DNA from: Aquitalea magnusonii
Lineage (GTDB): Bacteria > Pseudomonadota > Gammaproteobacteria > Burkholderiales > Chromobacteriaceae
Reading direction: 5' to 3'
Assembly: GCF_002217795.2 (NCBI RefSeq)
Contig: NZ_AP018823.1
Coordinates: 62,001 to 126,000 of the forward strand
DNA length: 64,000 bases
Shown piece after piece: positions 58,103 to 64,000 of this stretch. Positions within the stretch are counted from its first letter, which is position 1. Each line of letters starts with the position of its first letter. The notes beneath the pieces are model-generated. The model did no database searches, was not told where the DNA came from, and worked only from the letters and a program-made list of their open reading frames with translations. Both the position numbers and the translations under genes were made by a program.

Positions 58103-58660
58103 TCAGTGGCCTTCGTAGGAGCAGACTGTAAATACATCCAGTCCACTATCGCGCACCAGTTTTCCGCCACCCAGTTCGGGTAATTCGATGATGGCAGCCG
58201 CTTCCAGCACGTCTGCGCCCAGCTTTTTCAGCAGATTGTAACCAGCCATCATGGTGCCGCCGGTTGCCACCAGATCGTCGATCAGAATGACCCGGTCGCC
58301 CGGTTTGCAAGCATCGGTGTGAATCTCCACCGTGGCGTTGCCGTATTCCAGTTCGTATTCTTCTGCCACCGTGGTGAAAGGCAGCTTGCCTTTCTTGCGG
58401 ATGGGGACGAAGCCCACATTCAGCTCGTAAGCCAGTACCGAGCCGATGATGAAACCGCGTGCGTCCAGCCCGGCAATCAGATCCACCTGTTCCAGCATGT
58501 AGCGATGCACATAGATGTCGATCAGCATGCGGAAGGTTTTCGGGTTCTGCAGCAGCGGTGTGATGTCGCGGAACATCACACCCTGGCTGGGCCAGTTGGG
58601 CACGGTGCGGATCCAGCCCTTGAGATAGCTGGAGTAGTCGAGATTGCTGAGATTTTCCAT
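58103..58660 (-). CDS. apt: Adenine phosphoribosyltransferase
   Basis: A 185-residue purine-salvage enzyme converting adenine and PRPP to AMP. The PRPP-binding loop is [17 protein letters not shown] (about residues 124-140), and [17 protein letters not shown] is the adenine-side block. It follows the NCS2 permease on the same strand 100 bases downstream, beyond a terminator. Together they form an uptake-and-salvage pair. Confidence 0.95.
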   Translation of the reverse strand: MENLSNLDYSSYLKGWIRTVPNWPSQGVMFRDITPLLQNPKTFRMLIDIYVHRYMLEQVDLIAGLDARGFIIGSVLAYELNVGFVPIRKKGKLPFTTVAEEYELEYGNATVEIHTDACKPGDRVILIDDLVATGGTMMAGYNLLKKLGADVLEAAAIIELPELGGGKLVRDSGLDVFTVCSYEGH

Positions 58661-58711
58661 GGCGCTATTGTACTTTCAAATGAAGCGACCGTGTTTGCTG
58701 TCGCACAAAGC

Positions 58712-58741
58712 AAAAAGGCCCACCGCACCAGGCGGCAGGCC
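58712..58741 (-). terminator. Rho-independent terminator of the NCS2 permease gene
   Basis: On the minus strand, GGCC-TG-CCGC and GCGG-TG-GGCC form a stem with one internal bulge pair and a CTGGT loop, followed by TTTTT. Confidence 0.75.
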
Positions 58742-58760
58742 CTGATTGACTGGCTGACGA

Positions 58761-60059
58761 TCAGGCAAAGAAGGCCAGTTTGAAGATCCACAGTGCGGCA
58801 ATCACCACCACGGCGGGCTTCAGGTCGGCAAAGCGACCGGCCAGAATCTTGATCACAGCATAGCTGATGAAGCCAAAAGCGATACCATCGGCAATCGAGA
58901 AGGTAAACGGCATGGCCAGTGCAGTCATCACCGCAGGAGCGGATTCAGTCAGGTCATTCCACTCGATTTCAGCCAGGCCGCGCGCCATCAGCACGGCAAC
59001 GTAGCACAGCGCCGGTGCAGTGGCGTAGGCCGGTACGGTCTTGGCCAGCGGAGATACCCACAAGCAGGCCAGGAACAGGATGGCAACCACCACGGCAGTC
59101 AGGCCGGTACGGCCACCGACTGCGGTGCCGGCGGCAGATTCGATATACGCGGTGGTGGAGGATGTACCCATCACGGCACCGGCGGTAATGGCCACGGAGT
59201 CGGCCAGCAGGGCGCGCTTCAGGCGCGGCAGCTTGCCATCCTTGTCCAGCAGGCCGGCACGGTGCGATACGCCCACCAGCGTGCCGGTGGTGTCAAACAG
59301 GTCGACAAAGAAGAATACGAAAATCACCCCGATCAGACCGGCACTCATCGCGCCGTGCAGATCCATTGCCATATAGGTGGGTGCCATGCTCGGCACCGGA
59401 GCGAAGATGCCTTCAAACTTGGACAGGCCAAACAGGATGGACAGCACGGTTACGATCAGGATGCCGATGATGATGGAGCCGGGAACCTTGCGGTATTCCA
59501 GTGCCACAATCAGGAAGAAACCCAGGATAGCCAGCAGGGTGGTCGGGTTGTGAATATTGCCCAGCGTCAGGTAGGTCGCCGGATGCGGTGCGATCACGCC
59601 TGCGTTCTTCAGCGCGATGATGGCCAGGAACATGCCAACACCGGCAGAGATGGCAAACTTCAGCGAGCGCGGGATGGCATTGACGATGGCTTCACGCACC
59701 TTGAACAGGCTGACAGCCAGAAAAACGATGCCGGAAATGAATACCGCACCCAGCGCAGCTTGCCAGGGAATCCCCATACCCTTGACCACGCTGAAGGTGA
59801 AGTAAGCATTCAGCCCCATGCCGGGAGCCAGTGCTATCGGATAGTTGGCAACCAGACCCATGATGGCGGTGCCCAGTGCGGCTGCCAGGCAGGTGGCGAC
59901 GAAGACTGCATTCAAGTCCATGCCGGTGGCAGACAGGATCAGCGGGTTGACCAGCACGATATAAGCCATGGTCAGGAAGGTGGTGAAGCCGGCAATGACT
60001 TCGGTCCTCACCGAAGTGCCGTGTTCCCTCAGCTTGAAAAAGCTTTCCAGTAGTTGCAT
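58761..60059 (-). CDS. NCS2 family purine (adenine/hypoxanthine/guanine) permease
   Basis: A 432-residue integral membrane protein of the AzgA/PbuG branch with 13-14 hydrophobic helices. It opens FFKLREHGTSVRTEVIAGFTTFLTMAYI, the classic N-terminus of this subgroup, and has the NCS2 blocks FVFFFVDLFDTTGTLVGVSHRAG and SSTTAYIESAAGTAVGGRTGL. The subgroup imports purine bases with protons. It precedes apt, which suggests adenine or mixed purines, though exact specificity is not readable. Confidence 0.93.
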   Translation of the reverse strand: MQLLESFFKLREHGTSVRTEVIAGFTTFLTMAYIVLVNPLILSATGMDLNAVFVATCLAAALGTAIMGLVANYPIALAPGMGLNAYFTFSVVKGMGIPWQAALGAVFISGIVFLAVSLFKVREAIVNAIPRSLKFAISAGVGMFLAIIALKNAGVIAPHPATYLTLGNIHNPTTLLAILGFFLIVALEYRKVPGSIIIGILIVTVLSILFGLSKFEGIFAPVPSMAPTYMAMDLHGAMSAGLIGVIFVFFFVDLFDTTGTLVGVSHRAGLLDKDGKLPRLKRALLADSVAITAGAVMGTSSTTAYIESAAGTAVGGRTGLTAVVVAILFLACLWVSPLAKTVPAYATAPALCYVAVLMARGLAEIEWNDLTESAPAVMTALAMPFTFSIADGIAFGFISYAVIKILAGRFADLKPAVVVIAALWIFKLAFFA

Positions 60060-60226
60060 GACAGAGATGCTCCGAGCCTTGTTATGTATTGGATAAGACG
60101 CAGGATTTTACTTCGGTGTGAAGACAAATACCTAAATCTTGACATGAAGATACTTTTGCTCTTAACCGGAAAAGCAGTCTGTGGTATTCTGAAAAATTAC
60201 CCTTTCTTTGGCAGGATGTGCGATTG

Positions 60227-60856
60227 ATGAGCAAGGCCGTCGGGAACATCTACATCGTGGTAGCCCCTTCCGGGGCCGGCAAAACCTCGCTGGTGGCAGC
60301 TTTGCTGCAAGCCGAGCCCACGGTCGAGCTATCTGTTTCCTACACCACGCGTGCCGCGCGCACCGGTGAGGAAGACGGCAAGCATTATCATTTCATTGAT
60401 CACACTGCGTTCCAGTCCATGATTGCGGCCGGCGATTTTCTGGAGTATGCCGAAGTGTATGGCAACTTCTACGGCACCAGTGTGCGCTGGCTGCAAAGCC
60501 GGCTGGAGGCAGGACGTGACATCCTGCTGGAAATCGACTGGCAGGGCGCTGAGCAGGTACGCAAGGTATTCCCCGATGCGGTGGGTATTTTTATCCTGCC
60601 ACCGTCCATCGAGGAGCTGGAACGCCGTCTGCGTGGCCGCGGAACCGACAGTGAGGAAGTCATTCTGCGGCGTCTGGCGTCGGCCCGCTCCGAAATCGAC
60701 AAAGTTGCCGAATACGATTACATCGTGGTGAATGACGATTTCGAGCGTGCCCGCGTTGATCTGATCAGCATCTTCCGTGCCCGCAGGCTGCGCGCAGAAG
60801 TGCAAACCCGCCGTCTGGCACAAGCGCTTGCGCGCATGGGTGTCCAGCGCGGCTAG
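60227..60856 (+). CDS. gmk: Guanylate kinase
   Basis: A 209-residue kinase phosphorylating GMP to GDP. The P-loop is IVVAPSGAGKTSLVAAL (about residues 11-27); SYTTRAARTGEEDGKHYHFI is the GMP-binding block and EIDWQGAEQVRK the Walker B-like block. The start before SKAVGNIYIVV is preferred to a GTG nine bases upstream. It leads gmk-rpoZ-spoT, the conserved guanine-nucleotide/stringent-response cluster. A TTGACA lies upstream at 60139-60144, but its -10 partner is unclear. Confidence 0.95.
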   Translation: MSKAVGNIYIVVAPSGAGKTSLVAALLQAEPTVELSVSYTTRAARTGEEDGKHYHFIDHTAFQSMIAAGDFLEYAEVYGNFYGTSVRWLQSRLEAGRDILLEIDWQGAEQVRKVFPDAVGIFILPPSIEELERRLRGRGTDSEEVILRRLASARSEIDKVAEYDYIVVNDDFERARVDLISIFRARRLRAEVQTRRLAQALARMGVQRG

Positions 60857-60925
60857 CACGCATTGGTTGCTGCGGCGAAACTCGATATAGTTAACCACAT
60901 CGTACAATTTACGAAAGAACCCATT

Positions 60926-61132
60926 ATGGCCCGTATTACCGTAGATGATTGCCTGGACCGTATCCAGAACCGTTTTGACCTGACGCTGGCTGCAGCTTAT
61001 CGCGCCCGCCAGGTGGCTTCCGGTGCAACGTCCTTTGTGGATGCCGGTCGTCACAAGCCCACCGTGGTTGCCCTGCGTGAAATTGCTGCCGGCCATGTTG
61101 GCCGCGAAGTACTCACTCGCAACAAGGGCTGA
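60926..61132 (+). CDS. rpoZ: RNA polymerase omega subunit
   Basis: A 68-residue omega subunit. [28 protein letters not shown] is the conserved N-terminal region, and [17 protein letters not shown] closes it. Omega helps assemble the beta' subunit and forms part of ppGpp site 1, so its place between gmk and spoT is functionally apt. An upstream in-frame start inside the leader is not conserved. Confidence 0.96.
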   Translation: MARITVDDCLDRIQNRFDLTLAAAYRARQVASGATSFVDAGRHKPTVVALREIAAGHVGREVLTRNKG

Positions 61133-61155
61133 TCCGGGTGCAGGCGGAGCGAAGC

Positions 61156-63312
61156 ATGGAAACCGGTATTGAGAGTGCCATCGATTACAATGCATTGATC
61201 GAACGCGAAGCGGCTGCATTTTTTGAGGCTGCAGGCCGTTATCTCAAGCCGGAGGACGTGCAGCTGCTGCGCCAGGCTTTCGAAGTCAGCCGCGAGGCGC
61301 ACGAAGGCCAGACCCGCAAGAGCGGTGAGCCTTACATCACTCACCCGCTGGCGGTGGCTACCATGCTGACCGACTGGCGGCTGGATGTGCAGGGGCTGGC
61401 TGCTGCCTTGTTGCACGACGTGCTGGAAGATACCGGCGTCACCAAGCCCACACTGGCCGAGAAATTCGGCAAGGTGGTTGCTGACCTGGTGGATGGCCTC
61501 TCCAAGCTGGAAAGGCTGGAATACCAGACCAAGGAAACCGCCCAGGCGGAAAACTTCCGCAAGATGGTGCTGGCCATGGCGCGTGACATCCGCGTCATCA
61601 TCGTCAAGCTGGCCGACCGTCTGCACAATATGCGCACGCTGGATTCCATGCGCGAGGACAAGCGCCAGCGCATCGCGCTGGAAACGCTGGAAATCTATGC
61701 GCCGATTGCCAACCGCATCGGTCAGAACAAGGTGTACCGCGAGCTGCAGGATCTGGCCTTCAAGCATCTGCATCCGCATCGCTACAGCGTATTGTCCAAG
61801 GCAGTGCGCGCCGCGCGCGGCAATCGCCGCGAAGTGGTTAACAAGATTCTGAAAACCGTCAGCCAGCGGCTGGTGGAAAGCAATATCGAAGCCACCATCA
61901 AGGGGCGCGAAAAAAACCTCTACAGCATCTACAAGAAAATGCAGGAAAAACACCTGTCGTTTTCCGAGGTGCTGGATATCTACGGTTTCCGCGTGGTGGT
62001 GAACGACATCCCAAGCTGTTACCTGGCGCTGGGTGCCCTGCACAGCCTGTACAAGCCTATTCCGGGCAAGTTCAAGGACTACATCGCCATTCCCAAGGGC
62101 AATGGCTACCAAAGCCTGCACACCACCTTGTTCGGCCCTTATGGCACGCCGGTGGAGATGCAGATCCGCACCCGCGAAATGAACGGCGTGGCCGAGGCGG
62201 GCGTGGCTTCGCACTGGATGTACAAGAGTGGCGATGCCGGTATCAATACCGCCCAGCAGCGCACACACCAGTGGCTGCAAAGCCTGCTGGACATGCAGGA
62301 GGAGAGTGACGACGCCGTCGAATTCCTCGAACACATCAAGATCGACCTGTTCCCCGACGAGGTGTACGTGTTCACCCCCAAGGGCAAGATCATGGTGCTG
62401 CCGCAAGGCTCCACCCCGGTCGACTTTGCCTATGCCGTACATACCGACGTAGGTCATCGCTGTATTGCCGCCCGCGTCAATCATGTGCTGATGCCCTTGC
62501 GCACCGTGCTGCGCAATGGCGATACGGTGGAAGTCATCACCTCCACCCAGGCCAAGCCTAACCCGTCCTGGCTCACCTTCGTGCAGAGCGGTCGCGCCCG
62601 TTCCGGCATTCGCAATTACCTGAAGAGCCTGCAGCGCGAAGAAGCTGCCACGCTGGGCGAAAAACTGCTCAAGCAGGCGATTGGTGCCCTGGCGGTGTCG
62701 CCGCTGCTGCTGGATGACGCGCTCAAGGCGGAGTACATGGCAGTACACGGCGACAAGCTGCAGGGCTTTGGCGAAGTGCTGGCCGAGATTGGGGCCGGCA
62801 AACTGCTGCCGATTGCCGTGGCGCGCCGTCTGGTGGAACTGGCTGGTGAGCGTCTGGGTGAAGAAGTGCGGGTAGGGCCAATCACCATCCGCGGTACTGA
62901 AGGCGGCACCGTGCAACTGTCCAGTTGCTGTAACCCCTTGCCAGGCGATGAAATCCTTGGGGTGATTACCAAGGGGCAGGGGCTGGTGATTCACCGCGTT
63001 AGCTGTCCGAATGTGCAGAGGGTTGATCACGACAAGCTGCTGAACGTGAATTGGGAAACCCAGCGTGACCGTATGTTTGGTGTCAGCGTCAGTGTGCTGG
63101 CCCGTAACGAGCGTGGAGCGCTGGCCGATATTGCCGCCGCCATCTCGCAGGCCTCGGCCAATATCGAAAGCGTGGACACCCAGGATACGCATGTTGGCGA
63201 TGGCTTCATCCATATTCATTTCCGCCTGCAGGTGGAGAGTGTCGAGCATCTGTCCCGCGTGCTGAACGAGGTGCAGAGCCTGGTGGTGGTGCAGCGGACA
63301 GAGCGGAGATAA
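61156..63312 (+). CDS. spoT: Bifunctional (p)ppGpp synthetase/hydrolase SpoT
   Basis: A 718-residue RSH protein. The N-terminal HD hydrolase domain is intact, with AHEGQTRKSGEPYITHP and the LLHDVLEDTGV metal-binding motif (near residues 85-95). The synthetase domain contains YSIYKKMQEKHLSFSEVLDIYGFRVV and GNGYQSLHTTLFGP. TGS (VYVFTPKGKIMVLPQGSTPVDFAYAVHTD) and ACT (C-terminal) domains follow. Both active sites look competent, so a SpoT/Rel bifunctional enzyme rather than RelA. I use the ATG preceded by GGAG; a GTG at 61138 would add six residues. Confidence 0.95.
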   Translation: METGIESAIDYNALIEREAAAFFEAAGRYLKPEDVQLLRQAFEVSREAHEGQTRKSGEPYITHPLAVATMLTDWRLDVQGLAAALLHDVLEDTGVTKPTLAEKFGKVVADLVDGLSKLERLEYQTKETAQAENFRKMVLAMARDIRVIIVKLADRLHNMRTLDSMREDKRQRIALETLEIYAPIANRIGQNKVYRELQDLAFKHLHPHRYSVLSKAVRAARGNRREVVNKILKTVSQRLVESNIEATIKGREKNLYSIYKKMQEKHLSFSEVLDIYGFRVVVNDIPSCYLALGALHSLYKPIPGKFKDYIAIPKGNGYQSLHTTLFGPYGTPVEMQIRTREMNGVAEAGVASHWMYKSGDAGINTAQQRTHQWLQSLLDMQEESDDAVEFLEHIKIDLFPDEVYVFTPKGKIMVLPQGSTPVDFAYAVHTDVGHRCIAARVNHVLMPLRTVLRNGDTVEVITSTQAKPNPSWLTFVQSGRARSGIRNYLKSLQREEAATLGEKLLKQAIGALAVSPLLLDDALKAEYMAVHGDKLQGFGEVLAEIGAGKLLPIAVARRLVELAGERLGEEVRVGPITIRGTEGGTVQLSSCCNPLPGDEILGVITKGQGLVIHRVSCPNVQRVDHDKLLNVNWETQRDRMFGVSVSVLARNERGALADIAAAISQASANIESVDTQDTHVGDGFIHIHFRLQVESVEHLSRVLNEVQSLVVVQRTERR

Positions 63313-63315
63313 CAC

Positions 63316-63516
63316 ATGCAGTTGCGCATCAATGGTGAAGTGAAAGAATTCGCCCGGCTGGCCACGGTGGCTGAGCTGGTGCAGGCGCTGGAGCTGGTTG
63401 GCAAGCGGGTGGCTGTCGAGCTCAATGGCGAAATCGTGCCCCGCAGTCAGCATGGCAGCGCTGTTCTGAGTGATGGGGATGAACTGGAAATCGTAGTGGC
63501 TGTCGGCGGTGGCTGA
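63316..63516 (+). CDS. thiS: Sulfur carrier protein ThiS
   Basis: A 66-residue ubiquitin-like protein ending VVAVGGG. The C-terminal Gly-Gly is activated by ThiF and thiocarboxylated to deliver sulfur for the thiazole half of thiamine. The family pattern [12 protein letters not shown] and [15 protein letters not shown] is clear. It begins three bases after spoT and is followed by thiG after 22 bases. Confidence 0.94.
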   Translation: MQLRINGEVKEFARLATVAELVQALELVGKRVAVELNGEIVPRSQHGSAVLSDGDELEIVVAVGGG

Positions 63517-63538
63517 CACAAGGGCGAAGGAGTGGAAG

Positions 63539-64000
63539 GTGCAGGATCAACTGGTCATCGCAGGTAAGGCATACAATTCCCGTTTGCTGGTGGGAACCGG
63601 CAAATATCGTGATTTTGAACAGACAGCCCAGGCGCTGGATGCCTCTGGTTGCGATATCGTCACGGTGGCCATTCGTCGCGTCAATCTGGGTCAGCATGCC
63701 GGAGAGCCCAATCTGCTCGATTTTTTGCCGCAGAACCGCTACACTCTGCTCCCCAATACGGCGGGCTGTTATTCCGCCGAGGATGCCATCCGTACCTTGC
63801 GCCTGGCGCGCGAGCTGCTGGATGACCACCGTCTGGTCAAGCTGGAAGTGCTGGGTGACTCCGGCAATCTGTTCCCCAACGTCAAGGAAACGCTGAAAGC
63901 AGCCGAAGTACTGGTGGCCGAGGGCTTTGATGTGATGGTGTATACCTCCGACGATCCTATCATCGCCCGTGAGCTGGAACAGATAGGCTGCTGCGCCATC
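63539..64000 (+). CDS. thiG: Thiazole synthase ThiG (partial, cut at window edge)
   Basis: The first 154 codons of ThiG, which joins deoxyxylulose phosphate, dehydroglycine and ThiS-thiocarboxylate into the thiamine thiazole. It starts at a GTG seven bases after [40 protein letters not shown] and [24 protein letters not shown] are the family blocks, and the Schiff-base Lys is expected in [16 protein letters not shown]. The C-terminal phosphate-binding part lies outside the window. Confidence 0.95.
   Translation, partial: MQDQLVIAGKAYNSRLLVGTGKYRDFEQTAQALDASGCDIVTVAIRRVNLGQHAGEPNLLDFLPQNRYTLLPNTAGCYSAEDAIRTLRLARELLDDHRLVKLEVLGDSGNLFPNVKETLKAAEVLVAEGFDVMVYTSDDPIIARELEQIGCCAI

Noticed and set aside
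61051..63519. 822-residue open frame antisense to spoT
   Set aside because: Shadow frame; spoT shows all four expected domains on the plus strand.

Overview
The window is ordinary, gene-dense chromosome of a Gram-negative betaproteobacterium. Gene content and order point to Neisseriales, family Chromobacteriaceae (Aquitalea, Chromobacterium, Vogesella type); this is inferred, and I cannot name the species. Supporting points are a Neisseria-type porin, the pilB-pilC-pilD-coaE-zapD-yacG run, the greA-yhbY-rlmE-ftsH-folP-glmM run, an arcDABC arginine deiminase operon, and two intergenic elements whose core resembles the Neisseria Correia repeat. I see no prophage, transposase, CRISPR array or rRNA.

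Layout: 1-1.1 kb, two lipid A acyltransferases in tandem (the downstream one cut by the window edge). 1.2-4.4 kb, metK, then glnK-amtB on the minus strand behind a sigma-54 promoter with two NtrC-like sites. 4.5-7.9 kb, ubiK, comM/yifB, a SPOR protein, dsbA and the initiator tRNA. 8.1-14.7 kb, purB, a DcsG-like ATP-grasp enzyme, ffh, a ypjD-like protein, a ComEA-like protein and phrB. 15-21.8 kb, a porin, then pilB-pilC, a frameshifted pilD, coaE, zapD and yacG. 21.8-29.4 kb, amiC/tsaE head-to-head with queG, a GNAT, a MaoC hydratase, etfBA and an acyl-CoA dehydrogenase. 29.5-41.4 kb, carA, a LysE-type exporter, carB, greA, a DUF4149 protein, yhbY, rlmE, ftsH, folP and glmM. 41.5-49.6 kb, alr, a DedA protein, an FKBP, a DUF2189 protein, a D-2-hydroxyacid dehydrogenase, a DUF1841 protein, a glutathione peroxidase, trmB, an NAD-binding protein and a ferredoxin-flavin reductase. 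49.7-55.5 kb, an FNR-type anaerobic region holding a 45-residue DUF3149 membrane protein and arcDABC. 55.6-64 kb, an atypical patatin, a PadR-HAAS pair, apt with an NCS2 purine permease, gmk-rpoZ-spoT, and thiS-thiG (thiG cut by the window edge).

The main physiological themes are nitrogen control (NtrC/sigma-54 to glnK-amtB), anaerobic arginine fermentation (FNR boxes before the DUF3149 gene and arcD), carbamoyl phosphate supply (carAB) and use (arcBC), fatty-acid oxidation (etfBA and an acyl-CoA dehydrogenase, with a PsrA-like palindrome), purine salvage (apt and permease) and the stringent response (gmk-rpoZ-spoT).

The observations most worth following up are: two Correia-like hairpin elements with the same core but different outer stems, each pairing with itself; a pilD frameshift exactly in a run of seven G; a class II FNR promoter in front of a tiny membrane protein; a PadR-HAAS pair with three copies of its probable operator; a PsrA-like palindrome before etfBA; and a patatin-like protein with altered catalytic motifs. 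All coordinates come from reading the sequence. No database search was run.
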